Source: Rhodoferax sp.
Lineage (GTDB): Bacteria; Pseudomonadota; Gammaproteobacteria; Burkholderiales; Burkholderiaceae_C
DNA length: 64,000 bases
Reading direction: 5' to 3'
Assembly: GCA_024236015.1 (NCBI GenBank)
Contig: JACKLK010000004.1
Span: 62,001 to 126,000 of the forward strand
Under the pieces are notes generated by a model. It searched no databases and had not been told where the DNA came from. It was given only the letters and a program-made list of their open reading frames with translations. The position numbers were made by a program, and so were the translations under genes. Below, one piece after another: positions 44,436-55,800 of the stretch. The stretch's first letter is position 1. Every line of letters starts with the position of its first letter.

Positions 44436-46595
44436 ATGAGCAGCGTGCACAGCAACCGCTGGCACCGGGTCGCCCGGTTGCGCCCGCGCCTGTCGAGCCA
44501 GCTGCGGCTGCGCCGGCAACAGCTGCGCGGCGAGACCTGGTACCTGATGGCCGACCCCGGCAGCGGCCGCAGCGTGCGGCTCAACCGGGCGGCGTATGGC
44601 ATTGCGGCACGGCTGGACGGGCGCCGCACGATGCAGCAGCTGTGGGACCTGTCGCTGCAGCGCGACCCGGAGGCGGCCACGCAGGACGAGGTGATCGAGC
44701 TGCTGGCACAGTTGCGCGAAGCGGCGCTGGTGCAGTTCGACGAAGCGGCCGACTTCGACGCCATGCTGCCGCATCTGGAGACGGTCGCGCGTCCGCGCGG
44801 ACGCGCCAACCTGCTGGCCTGGCGCATCCCGCTGGGCAATCCCGCGCCGCTGCTGCGCCGGCTCGAACCCTTGCAGAACCTGCTGTTCTCGCGTACGGCG
44901 CTGTGGTGCTGGATCGCGCTGCAGCTGGTGGCATGCACGCTGCTGCTGCAACACGCGACCCGGCTGTGGGAATACGGCCAGCACTGGATGGCCAGTCCGC
45001 GTTTCGTGCTGTTCGCGGCGCTGGCCTATCTGCCGATCAAGCTGGTGCACGAACTCGCGCACGGCCTGGCGGTGCGGCGCTGGGGCGGCCAGGTGCGCCA
45101 GGCCGGCGTGACGCTGATGCTGCTGATGCCGGTGCCGTATGTCGACGCCTCGGCCGCCACCAGTTTCCCCGAGCGCCGCGCGCGCATCGCGGTCAGCGCG
45201 GCCGGCATCCTGACCGAACTCGCGCTGGCCGCCATGGCGCTGCTGCTGTGGGTGGCGCTCGACGATGGCCTGGTGCGCGACATCGCCTTCGTCGTCGTGG
45301 TCGTGGCCGGCGTGTCGACGCTGCTGTTCAACGGCAATCCGCTGCAGCGCCTGGACGGTTATTACGTGTTGTGCGACACGCTCGGCCTGCCCAATCTGGG
45401 CCCGCGCAGCCGCCAATGGTGGATGGACCGGTTGCGCCGGCGCCTGCTCGGCACTGCGCACACCGAGGCCATGCCGGTGGCCCGCGGCGAGGCCAAGTGG
45501 CTGGCCGCGTATGCGCCGCTGTCCTGGCTGATGCTGTTGTTCATCGCGACGCTGGCCGTGTTCTGGCTCGGCCAGATCGCCTTCGTGTTCGGCGTCGCGG
45601 CCGCGCTGCTGCTGGGCTGGCAGGTGCTGCTGCGGCCGCTGCACCGGGTGTTGTCGCAGCTGCGCCGCGCGGCCTTGTCGCAACACGGCAGCAGCCGGCG
45701 CTGGCGCCGCGTGATCCTGGGCGGCGCCGCGCTGCTGGTGCTGCTGGCCGTATCGCCCTGGCCGCGGTCGACCGTCGTCATGGGTGTGGCCTGGCCGCCG
45801 GACCAGGCCCAGCTGCGCACCGAGGAAGCCGGCTTCGTCGAATCCCAGCGGGCGCGCGACGGCCAGCACCTGCAGGCCGGCGACATCGTGCTGCAGCTGC
45901 ACAGCCCGCAGCTGGAATCGGAACATGCACGCCAGGCGGCCCGGGTGCGCGCGCTCGAGGCCGAACTGCTGCAGGCCCTGCCCGGCCCCAAGGCCGGTGG
46001 CGACGCCACGCGCGGCGCTGACACCCTCGCCGAACTGCGGGCGGCGCAATCCGCGCTGGCGCGACTGCGCGAGCGCATCGCGTCGCTGACCGTACGCGCA
46101 CAGGTATCGGGCCGCCTGGTGCTGGCACAGACCCATGACCTGTCGGGGCAGTTTCTGCTGCGCGGCCACCTGTTCGGCCACCTGCTCGACGGATCGGCCC
46201 CGATCGTCCGTGTCGCCGTGCCCGAGGCCCGTGCCGGCGACCTGGACGATGCCGCCGGCCCGGTCTCGGTACGCCTGAGCACCAGTCCCGCCACGCAGCA
46301 CGCGGCCACCGTGCTGCGCAACAGCCGGGCCGCCGTGTCGCAGTTGCCCAGTGCGGCACTGGCCGATCGCCATGGCGGCGACATCGTCACCGATCCGTCG
46401 GACGCCGACAACCTGACGGCACGCGAACCGGTCGTCGTGCTCGACGTGCAGCTCGGCACCGATGCCGCCGGCAGCCTGCAGCGCATCGGCGAGCGCGCCT
46501 GGGTGCGATTCGACGCCGGCGCCGCTCCGCTGGTGCTGCAATGGGCGGACACGCTGCGACGCGCCGTGGAGCGCCGCTTCAACCCGCAACACTAG
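44436..46595 (+). CDS. PqqD-like + M50 site-2 protease + HlyD-type fusion membrane protein
   Basis: 719 residues. N-terminal PqqD-like domain (about 25-105, TWYLMADPGSGRSVRLNRAAYGIAARLDG). An M50 membrane protease core follows: metal-binding H205-E206-x2-H209 (VHELAHGL), and third ligand D307 in PLQRLDGYYVL. Seven to nine hydrophobic segments lie between residues 155 and 445. The C-terminal part (about 450-715) is an HlyD-like lipoyl and coiled-coil domain. Related M50-HlyD fusions are found beside export systems and in peptide maturation clusters. A PqqD-like domain normally binds a leader peptide, so leader recognition is plausible but unproven. GGAGG ribosome site upstream. Confidence 0.85.
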   Translation: MSSVHSNRWHRVARLRPRLSSQLRLRRQQLRGETWYLMADPGSGRSVRLNRAAYGIAARLDGRRTMQQLWDLSLQRDPEAATQDEVIELLAQLREAALVQFDEAADFDAMLPHLETVARPRGRANLLAWRIPLGNPAPLLRRLEPLQNLLFSRTALWCWIALQLVACTLLLQHATRLWEYGQHWMASPRFVLFAALAYLPIKLVHELAHGLAVRRWGGQVRQAGVTLMLLMPVPYVDASAATSFPERRARIAVSAAGILTELALAAMALLLWVALDDGLVRDIAFVVVVVAGVSTLLFNGNPLQRLDGYYVLCDTLGLPNLGPRSRQWWMDRLRRRLLGTAHTEAMPVARGEAKWLAAYAPLSWLMLLFIATLAVFWLGQIAFVFGVAAALLLGWQVLLRPLHRVLSQLRRAALSQHGSSRRWRRVILGGAALLVLLAVSPWPRSTVVMGVAWPPDQAQLRTEEAGFVESQRARDGQHLQAGDIVLQLHSPQLESEHARQAARVRALEAELLQALPGPKAGGDATRGADTLAELRAAQSALARLRERIASLTVRAQVSGRLVLAQTHDLSGQFLLRGHLFGHLLDGSAPIVRVAVPEARAGDLDDAAGPVSVRLSTSPATQHAATVLRNSRAAVSQLPSAALADRHGGDIVTDPSDADNLTAREPVVVLDVQLGTDAAGSLQRIGERAWVRFDAGAAPLVLQWADTLRRAVERRFNPQH

Positions 46596-46608
46596 GAAGA
46601 CCACGCGC

Positions 46609-48576
46609 ATGGCTCCCGATCTTGTGCACCTGCTGCCGGCACCCGGTCCGATGTGGGGACCGTATCCGCAGCGGGGCGACGCCGACAAGGCGCCGCCGGC
46701 GCGCGGCCTGGCCTGGCGTGCGGCGCTGGGCCGGTACCGCGCGCTGGCACGCGCCGCCGCACCTCACGCCGCGCAGTGGCGGGCCTTGCCGGCGCCGCAA
46801 CGCCCCGCGGCGCTGGCTGCGCTGCGCACCGAGCTGCGCCGCCAGGGCCTGTGTGCCGGGACGACGGCACGCGCCCTGGGGGTGGTCTCGGCCTGCGCGG
46901 TCGACGCACTCGGCCTGCAAGCGCGCGCGACCCAGCTGATGGCGGCCGGCGCACTGCTCGACAACCACATGGCGGAGATGGCCACCGGCGAAGGCAAGAC
47001 CCTGGCCATCGCCATGGCCGCCGCCGTGGCAGGGCTGGCCGGCATGCGTGTGCATGTCGTGACCGCCAACGACTATCTGGCACGCCGCGACGCCCATCAG
47101 ATGGCGTCGCTGTTCGCCGCCCTGGGCTTGCGCGTGGCCGCGCTGGCCGACGCCGGCATGGATGCACAGGCCCGGCGCGCCGCCTACCGCCACGACATCG
47201 TCTACGCCACCGCCAAGGACCTGGCGTTCGATTTCCTGCGCGATCGCCAGGCGCTGGGCGCGCATCATCGTTACCACCACGCGGCCAGAGGCCTCGGCGC
47301 GGCCGCGGCAGCCCCCCCGGCGCTGATGCAAGGCCTGTGCATGGCCCTGCTCGACGAGGCCGACAGCATCCTGCTCGACGAGGCCGACGTACCGCTGATC
47401 CTGTCCCAGGCCGCCCCGCATGCCGCGCGCCGCGCCTTCCTGTGGCAGGCGCTGGCGCTGGCGCGCAAGCTCGATGCGCCGCAGCACTTCACGGTGCGGC
47501 CGCGCGACCGCCACGCCGCCCTGACCGCGGCGGGCGAAGCCCGGCTGGCGGAGCTGGCATCGGCGCTGGACGGGCCCTGGCGACGGCCGCGTTACCGGCG
47601 CGAAGCGGTCGTCACCGCGCTGGCCGCCCTGCATGTGTTCGAACGCGACACGCATTACCTGGTGCGCGACGGCGCGATCGAGCTGCTGGACGAAGTCACC
47701 GGCCGGGTCGCGCCGGGACGGGTCTGGTCGCGGGGCCTGCACACCCTGGTCGCGCTGAAGGAAGGCCTGAGTCCCCCGCCGGAAACCGAGACCGTCGCGC
47801 AGACCACGTTCCAGCGCTTCTTCCAGCGGTATTGGCGCCTGTGCGGCATCAGCGGCACCTTGCGCGAGGCCGCCGCCGAGTTGCGTGCGGTGTACGGCAT
47901 GCAGGTGGTCGCGATCCCGCTGCACCGCCCGTCCCGGCGCCGGACCTTGCCCACGCGGCTGTTCGCCGACCGCGACAGCTTGCGCGATGCGGTGGTGCAA
48001 CGGGTCCGGGTGCTGCATGACCAGGGCCGCCCGGTGCTCGTGGGAACCGACAGCGTTGCGGATTCGCAACAGTTATCGGATCGATTGCAGGCCGCGGGAC
48101 TGGCACATCGGGTGCTCAATGCGCTCAACGATGCGCAGGAAGCCGACATCGTCGCGCGCGCCGGGCAGGCCGCCGGCGTGACCGTGGCCACGCGCATGGC
48201 CGGGCGCGGAACCGACATCGAACCGGACGCCGCCGCGTTGGCGGCCGGCGGCCTGCATGTGTTGTCGTGCCAGCACAATCCGTCGCGCCGGCTCGACCGC
48301 CAATTGGCCGGACGGGCCGCGCGCCACGGGGATCCGGGCAGCCACGAACACTGGATGGCGCAGGACGCGGCGCAGGCCGTCGGCATGTCGGCACTGGCCG
48401 TGGCAGCCGCCTGGCCCATCGCGCGCGACGGCCGGATCGGCGGCCATCTGCTCGACGCGGCCCGGCGCATGGCGCAATGGCAGGAAGACCGGCGCCGCAC
48501 GAGCCTGCGTCGCCAACTGCTGCTGCAGGACCTGGAATGGGAACGCAGGCTGGCGTTTGCAGGGCGATCCGCGTGA
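46609..48576 (+). CDS. SecA-like export ATPase, shortened paralogue
   Basis: 655 residues against about 900 for SecA. DEAD-type motor motifs are those of SecA: Walker A MATGEGKT (K130), TANDYLARRDA, Walker B LLDEADSILLDEA (D249, E250), then GTDSVADSQQLSDRL, MAGRGTDIEPDA, and GGLHVLSCQHNPSRRLDRQLAGRAARHGDPGS. The last corresponds to the SecA motif VI, with AARHG replacing SGRQG. The chain ends soon after the motor, so the zinc-binding tail and part of the helical wing and scaffold region are missing. It is not the housekeeping SecA. Its place between an M50-HlyD protein and a second HlyD adaptor suggests a dedicated translocation motor. Confidence 0.88.
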   Translation: MAPDLVHLLPAPGPMWGPYPQRGDADKAPPARGLAWRAALGRYRALARAAAPHAAQWRALPAPQRPAALAALRTELRRQGLCAGTTARALGVVSACAVDALGLQARATQLMAAGALLDNHMAEMATGEGKTLAIAMAAAVAGLAGMRVHVVTANDYLARRDAHQMASLFAALGLRVAALADAGMDAQARRAAYRHDIVYATAKDLAFDFLRDRQALGAHHRYHHAARGLGAAAAAPPALMQGLCMALLDEADSILLDEADVPLILSQAAPHAARRAFLWQALALARKLDAPQHFTVRPRDRHAALTAAGEARLAELASALDGPWRRPRYRREAVVTALAALHVFERDTHYLVRDGAIELLDEVTGRVAPGRVWSRGLHTLVALKEGLSPPPETETVAQTTFQRFFQRYWRLCGISGTLREAAAELRAVYGMQVVAIPLHRPSRRRTLPTRLFADRDSLRDAVVQRVRVLHDQGRPVLVGTDSVADSQQLSDRLQAAGLAHRVLNALNDAQEADIVARAGQAAGVTVATRMAGRGTDIEPDAAALAAGGLHVLSCQHNPSRRLDRQLAGRAARHGDPGSHEHWMAQDAAQAVGMSALAVAAAWPIARDGRIGGHLLDAARRMAQWQEDRRRTSLRRQLLLQDLEWERRLAFAGRSA

Positions 48577-48634
48577 CTTTCGCCCTGGGCCGCGCCCGAT
48601 CGGCGCTGCTATCATGCCGCCACCGGGAGATTTC

Positions 48635-49813
48635 ATGAGCTTTCCCGACGCCCCGCGCAGCCGGAGAGCAGAGCCAGGCGGCGATCCGGCCGCTTTTTCG
48701 GGCATCGACGGAATGTTCGCCAACTATGCTTGCGTGATGGACTTACGACCACTGGTGTTCTCTGCGCCTTCTCCCGGACCACGATGGCCCTTCGTCCCGG
48801 TGCCTGATTCCGCGATCGAAACCCGAACCGCGCCAGCCGCGCGACACCTGCCGAGGCTGCGCACGCATGGCATCGCGGCCCTGGTGACGGCCCTGCTGCT
48901 GCCGCTGAGCGGTTGGGGCGCGACCCCCGGCGCCAGGGTCGGATCGACGATGGCACGGTCCGTCGGTTGCCTGATCGAACCCGATCGCGTCGCCGACGTC
49001 GGCTCCCAGGTGGTCGGCCTGGTCGAGCGGCTGCACGTGGAGCGTGGCGACAACGTCAAGGCGGGCCAGAGCCTGATCACGCTGCGCGGCGACGTCGAAC
49101 GCGCCAACATGGGCGTGGCCGACACCCGGTCCCGCGTCGATGCCGAGATTCTGGCCGCCCAGGCCAGCCTCGATCTGGCGCAGCAGAAGGTGCGCCGGGC
49201 CGAGTCCCTGGTGGCACAGAAATTCGTGTCACAGCAGGCCGTCGATCAGGCGCGTGGCGAAGCCGAGGTGGCGCGCCAGAAGCTCAAGCAGGTCGAAAGC
49301 CAGCGGCAGATCTGGGTCGAGGAACGCAAGGTCGCGCAGGCCCAGCTCGCCTTGCGCACCGTGCGCAGCCCGTTCACCGGCGTGGTCGTCGAGCGTTACG
49401 TCAACCAGGGCGAACGCGTCGAGGAGCGCCCGATGCTGCGGGTCGCGGTGATCGACCCGTTGCGGGTCGAGCTGCTCGTGCCCACCGCCCTGTACGGCAA
49501 GCTGGCCAAGGGCGACCGGATCCAGGTGCTGCCGGAGTTGCCCGATGCGCAGCCGGTCACCGCTACGGTCCGCCATGTCGACCGGGTGCTGGATGCCGCG
49601 AGCAACAGTTTCCGCGTCCGCCTGTCCTTGCCCAACCCGGACTACCGGCTGCCCGCGGGCCTGCGCTGCAAGGCCGACGTGCCCGGCGCCGAGGTGCTGG
49701 AGCCGACCGCGCCGGCGGGTCCGAACGCTCCCGCGACCACAATCACCCGGCCCAAGCTTGCGCCCGCCGTGCACCGTCCGGACGCGACGGCACCGCGGAC
49801 CCCTTCGCGCTGA
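48635..49813 (+). CDS. HlyD / RND-type periplasmic adaptor protein
   Basis: 392 residues from the ATG at 48635 (GGGAGA eight bases upstream); a later ATG at 48738 is possible. A hydrophobic stretch (about residue 79-95, GIAALVTALLLPLSGWG) acts as membrane anchor or signal. Adaptor core follows: lipoyl half IEPDRVADVGSQVVGLVERLHVERGDNVKAGQSLITL, a coiled coil (AEILAAQASLDLAQQKVRRAES), then lipoyl half RTVRSPFTGVVVERYVNQGERVEERPML and a barrel domain. No outer-membrane TolC or inner-membrane pump gene is nearby. Fourth gene of the cluster. Confidence 0.85.
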   Translation: MSFPDAPRSRRAEPGGDPAAFSGIDGMFANYACVMDLRPLVFSAPSPGPRWPFVPVPDSAIETRTAPAARHLPRLRTHGIAALVTALLLPLSGWGATPGARVGSTMARSVGCLIEPDRVADVGSQVVGLVERLHVERGDNVKAGQSLITLRGDVERANMGVADTRSRVDAEILAAQASLDLAQQKVRRAESLVAQKFVSQQAVDQARGEAEVARQKLKQVESQRQIWVEERKVAQAQLALRTVRSPFTGVVVERYVNQGERVEERPMLRVAVIDPLRVELLVPTALYGKLAKGDRIQVLPELPDAQPVTATVRHVDRVLDAASNSFRVRLSLPNPDYRLPAGLRCKADVPGAEVLEPTAPAGPNAPATTITRPKLAPAVHRPDATAPRTPSR

Positions 49814-49841
49814 CGGTCGCCGGCACGCACGCGCCGCTGCG

Positions 49842-52800
49842 ATGTCCCTGCCCTTGCCCAGCCTCCGTCCGGTCTGCGAGACCATGGAGGAGCGCATCCT
49901 GCATTCGGCCGATCTGGCGCCGCTGCTGGTGTCCGACATGGGCAACGGCCTGGCGCTGCAGCAGCCGGTGCAACAGGCATCGGCCAATGAGCCGCTGGAG
50001 CGCGGCAACGAGATCGCCTTCGTCGACCTGTCGGTGCCCGATGCGGACACGCTGCTGGCCGATCTGCGCACGCAACAGGCGGCCGGGCGGGCACTGGAGA
50101 TCGTCACCATCGCCGCCGACCAGGACGGCCTGGAACTGATGGGCCGCACGCTGGCCGGACGCAGCGACATCGGTGCCGTGCATGTGCTGGCACACGGCAG
50201 CGATGGTGTGATGCAACTGGGCCATACCCGACTGGATGCCAACACACTGCTGACCCGCGCCGACGCGATCGCCGCCTGGTCCGGCGCGCTGACGGCCGAC
50301 GCGGACCTGCTGCTGTACGGCTGCGACTTCGCGCAGTCCGGCGTCGGCCAGCAACTGGTGCGCGACCTGGCGCTGCTGACCGGCGCCGACGTCGCCGCCA
50401 GCACCGACCTGACCGGGGCCGCTGCACAAGGCGGCAACTGGACGCTGGAGGCGCGCACCGGCCATATCGAGGCCGCCATGTTGCCGAGTATGCAGGCCCA
50501 GACCCAGTGGCAGGCGACGCTGGCACTGCTGGCGAACGAACCGATGGGAACATCGGGCAACCTCGGTGGCAGCGGAGGCGGAACCGGCTGGGCCGGCAAC
50601 TGGGTCGGCGGCGGCAGTTCCATCCGCCTGTCCAGCGGCAGCGTGAGCGACCCGAGCGGCCTGTTGCCGGTCAGCGGCGGCAAGGCGCAATTCCAGCTGG
50701 CCAGTCTGCTGTTTCCATCGTCGGCAACCGCGGCGCGCGATCTGGGCGGCACCATCGGCGCGGACGGAACGACGACCTGGATCAGTTTCGTGATCCAACC
50801 CGACACCAGCGGCATCAACTACGCGGGCATCGAATTCGGCAGCAACTCAGCCACCGTCGGTTTCGCCGGCTTCAACAACGGGAAGTTCGTCATCGGTGAG
50901 GCGGGAACGGCCGGCAACGCGGTCGCCGGCACCAGTCCGGTCAATGGTCAGAACGCATTGTTGGTGCTCAAGCTCGAACACGTTGCGGGCAACGACACCT
51001 TGACGCTGTACGTCAACCCGACACCGGGCCTGAACGCGCCGGATTCCGCCCTGACCGCAAGCGCCAGTATCGATCTGGGCAGTTTCAGACGCATAGCCAT
51101 CACCGGCAGCACCGTGTTGATCGGCAGCAACACGAGCGTGATCGACGAAATCCGCGTCGGACAGACTTATGCCGACGTCGCCCCCACCGCCGCGCCGGTC
51201 ATCACCAGCAACGGCGGCGGCGCCACCGCCAGCGTGTCGATCGCCGAGAACACGACGCATGTGACGACGGTCACGGCCATCGACTACGACACGGCGTCAC
51301 TGACCTACAGCATCGCCGGCGGTGCCGACGCGGCCCTGTTCCAGATCGATGCGGGCACCGGCGTGTTGCGCTTCCAGAATGCGCCGGACTTCGAGACACC
51401 GCTCGACGCCGGCGCCAACAACATCTACGACGTCATCGTGCGCGCCAGCGATGGCACGCGCAGCGATACCCAGGCGATCGCGGTCACGGTGACCGATGTC
51501 TCCAACGGGCCGCTCATCGTCTCGACCACGGCGGACGTGTACGACGGCAACGTCGGCTCGATCGAGCTGCTGATCGCCAACCCGGGCGCCGACGGCCTGA
51601 TCTCGCTGCGCGAGGCGATCACCGCGGCCAACAACACGCCGGGCACCGACACCATCGTCTTCGGCGTCGACGGCACGTTCACGCTGTCGTCGATCGCCGG
51701 CACCGGCGACGACAACAACGACAAGGGCGATCTCGACGTCAAGGGCAGCCTGGTGATCGTCGGCAACGGCAGCGGCAATACCATCATCGGCGGCTTCGGC
51801 ACCGACCGGGTGTTCGACCTGCGCAGCGGCGCGGGCACGGTCGTCATGTCGGGCCTGACGATCCAGGGCGGCGGCGGCGTCGATGGCGGCGCGATGCGCA
51901 TCCATGCGTCGGTCACGGTCACGCTGACCGACGTCGTGATCCGCAACAACAACGGCAATGACGGCGGCGCCATCTACAACGAAGGCAGTCTCACGATCAC
52001 CCGCGGCAGCCTGAGCGGCAACACCGCCGTCAACAACGACGGCGGCGCCATCGTCAACACCGGCACCCTGGTGCTCAACCAGGTCGAACTGGCCAACAAC
52101 CGGGCCACCGGCAGCAACAAGGGTGGCGCGATCTACAACAAGGGAACCGCCAACCTGACCGACGTCTGGGCGCACGACAACAGCGCCGAGGAAGGCGGGG
52201 CCTTGTGGATGAGTGGCAGCGGCAACACCGTGACGCTGACCAAGGTGACGCTGAGCGCGAACACGGCGAGCAAGGACGGTGGCGCGATCTACGGCGAGAA
52301 CGGCGCCCGGCTGGCCGCGACCAACGTGACGATCAGCGGCAATACGGCGGGCGAAAGCGGCGGCGCGATCCGGGTCAAGACCACCGGCTGGTCGATCGAC
52401 AGCGCCACCATCGCGAACAACCACGCGACGCTGGGCGCTGGCGCCCTTCACGCCGACGACATCGACGCCGTCCGGCTGAAGTCCACCCTCCTCGCATCGA
52501 ACACCAGTGGCGCCGGTACCTCGCTCAACGTCAGCAACCTGGCGCAGAAGTCGCAGGGCCACAACCTCGCGACACAGGCCACGGCCTGGCTCAGCCATCC
52601 CCAGGACATCATCTCGACCAGTGTCGCGCTGAGGCTGGAGGCGCTGGCGGCCAATGGCGGTTTTGCGCCGACCCATGCGTTGCTGCTCGGCTCGACGGCC
52701 ATCGACATGAGCGGTTCCACCGCACCGACCGACCAGCGTGGCGTGGCGCGTGTCGGCACGCCGGACATCGGCGCCTACGAATACAACCTGGGCAACGCCG

Positions 52801-55800
52801 CACCGACGATCAGTGCCATCGCCGACCAGACCACCGACGAAGACACCACGCTGGGCCCGCTGGCCTTCACGATCGGCGACCTCGAGTCCGGACCCGGTGG
52901 CCTGACCGTGACCGCGACCTCGCTCAACACCGGCCTGCTGCCCCAGGCCGGCATCGTGCTGGGCGGCTCCGGCGCCAACCGCACGATCACGCTGACGCCG
53001 GCGGCGAACGCCAACTCGGTGCTCAACGGGGGTTCGGTCACGGTGCGGATCTCGGTATCGGACGGCGTCAACACCACGCTGCGCGACTTCCTGCTGACCG
53101 TGAACCCGGTCGCCGACGATCCGGTGGCGCTCGACGATCTCGCCTCGACACCGTCTGCGACGACCGTCGTGGTTGCGGTGCTCGGCAACGACGACGACGT
53201 GGACGGCGACAGCATCGTCATCCACTCGGCCAGCCTGCAGGATGGTTCCCAGGGCAGCCTGGGTTTCGACAACACCACCATCACCTTCACACCGGGGCCC
53301 GCCGTGACCGGCGCCGTGCTGATCAACTACACGGTACGCGACAGCACCGGCCGGCTCTCGAACACGGCCGTGTTGACGGTCAACGTCGGCGCCAACAATG
53401 CGCCCACGGCCGCCAGCGGCATGGTGGCGCTGAACGAGGACACGAGCCGCGCCATCGTGCTGGCCAACCTGGGCTACGGCGACCCGGACGGCCATGCGTT
53501 CGCCGCGCTGCGCGTGGACAGCCTGCCCTCGGCCGGCAGCCTCTGGTTCAATGGCGAACTCGTGACCAGTGCCGGGCTGATCGTCAATGCCGCCGACCTG
53601 GCCGCCGGCAAGCTCGTGTTCACGCCGGCCACCAATGCCAATGGCGCCACCTACGCGACGCTGCAATTCAGCGTACAGGACAGCGTGGGCGCGTTTTCGG
53701 CCGCCAGCGCGACGCTGACGTTCAATGTCGTGGCGCAACCGGACGCGCCGATCGCCGTGGACGACGTCGCCAGCACGCCGATCAACCAGCCGATCGACGT
53801 GAACGTGCTGGCCAACGACAGCCATCCGGACGGCGCCGCGGTCTCCTATGCCGTCACCGGTGTCGTGCTCGACGATCCGTCGCAGGGCACGGTGTCGATC
53901 TCCTACGCGCTGGACGCCCGCGGGTCGGTGCTGTTCACACCGGCCAGCAACGTCAGCGGCGAAATCGTCATCCGCTACACGGTCACCGACGACGCCGCCA
54001 CACCGGCCAGCAGCATGGGCACGCTGCGCGTGACCGTCGGTGCCAACACCGCGCCGAACAGCGCCCCCACCACGGTCACGGTGGCCGAAGACGGCAGCTA
54101 CACGGTACAAGCCGCCGACATCGCCTATGCCGATCCGGACGCGGGGCAGAGTTTTGCCGCGCTTCGCATCGACCAGTTGCCGCAGTTCGGCATGTTGACC
54201 ATCGCCGGCGTGGCGGCACAGGTCGGCGACTCGATCACGGCGGCTCGGCTGGCTGCGGGCGACCTGGTCTACCGGCCGCAGGCGGATGGCAACGGCCCGG
54301 GCTTCGACCAGTTCCTGTTCAGCGTCGTCGACAGCGCCGATGCCCGCTCCGGCAGCTTTGGCCTGACGCTCGACGTGACGCCGGTCAACGACGCGCCGGT
54401 CGCCAGCGGCAGCGCCGTGTTGCCCGGCGTGACCGAGGATGCGTTGGCCCCTGGCGGCGCCACCGTCGCCAGCCTGTTCGGCGGCAATTTCAGCGACACC
54501 CGCGACGCCGGCAACCCGGGCCAGAACCAGCTGGCCGGGGTCGCCGTCGTCGGCCAGAGCCTCGTGCCGGCGCAGGGCCGCTGGCAATATTCGATCGACG
54601 GCGGGCTGCTGTGGAACGATTTCGGCGGGACCTTGAGCGACAGCGCCGCGGTCGCGCTGCGCGACAGCGACCGGCTGCGTTTCCTGCCGGGCGCCGACTT
54701 CAGCGGCACGCCCGACAACCTGACGGTGCGGCTGATCGACAACTCGGTCACCGTGACCGGAGGCGCCGCCACCGACGTTTCCGGCCACGGCGGCACGTCG
54801 GCATTCAGTACGGACACCATCAGCCTGTCGACCTCGGTGGGCGCGATCAACGACGCCCCGACGATCGTCGCGCCGGGGTCGATCACCGTGGTCGAAGACC
54901 TCGCCAGCCCCTTGACCGGCATCGTCTTTGCCGACGTCGACGCCGGCGCCGGCATCGTCACGGCCACGTTCGGCGTGGCCAGCGGCAGCCTGAGCGCCAC
55001 GTCGACGGCGCTGGTCACGGTCGGCGGCGACAGCGCCAACCTCACGCTGCGGGGCACGCTGGCCGACATCAACCTGTTCCTGGCCTCGGGGCAGCTGCGT
55101 TTCACGACGGCACTCGACGCCACGGCCCAAGTCACGCTGACCATCACCATCAACGACGAAGGCCATTCCGGCGTCGACCCCGGTACCAGCGGCGGCGCCA
55201 ACTCCGAAGCGGCGAGCCAGACGGTCAACCTGCTGGTGACCGCGGTCAACGATGCGCCGACGGTGACAGCGCCTGCGACCCTGGTGGTCGTCGAAGACAC
55301 GGCCAGCCCGATCACCGGCATCGTGTTTGCCGACGTCGACGCCGGCTCCGCCGCCGTCGTGGCCAGTTTCGGCGTCGACAGCGGCACGCTCGCTGCCACC
55401 GCGGGCAACGGCGTGACGGTTGTCGGCGCGGGCACGCAGGCCATGACCCTGACCGGCTCGATCGCGGACATCAACGCCTTCATCGCCGCCGGCAACCTGC
55501 GTTTCACGACGGCCAGCGGCGCGACCGCCGACGTAACGCTGACCATCGCGATCAACGACGGCGGCAGTTCCGGCACCGGCGTGCCCGAAACGGCCGCCAT
55601 CAGCCGCACCGTGACCGTCAGCCCGCTGAACAAGGGGCCGGTGGTCTCGGCGCCGGCGAACCTGACGGCCATCGAAGACGTCCCCAGCCCGATCACCGGC
55701 ATCGGCTTCAGCGATGCCGATGCCGGCAACGCCATCGTCATCGCCAGCTTCAGCGTCGACAGCGGCACGCTGGCGGCGATCGCCGGCAACGGCGTTGCGG

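Noticed and set aside
43013..49813. Type I secretion or RND efflux system
   Set aside because: Two HlyD-type adaptors are present, but no ABC transporter, RND pump or TolC is in the cluster; a SecA-like ATPase occupies the motor position.
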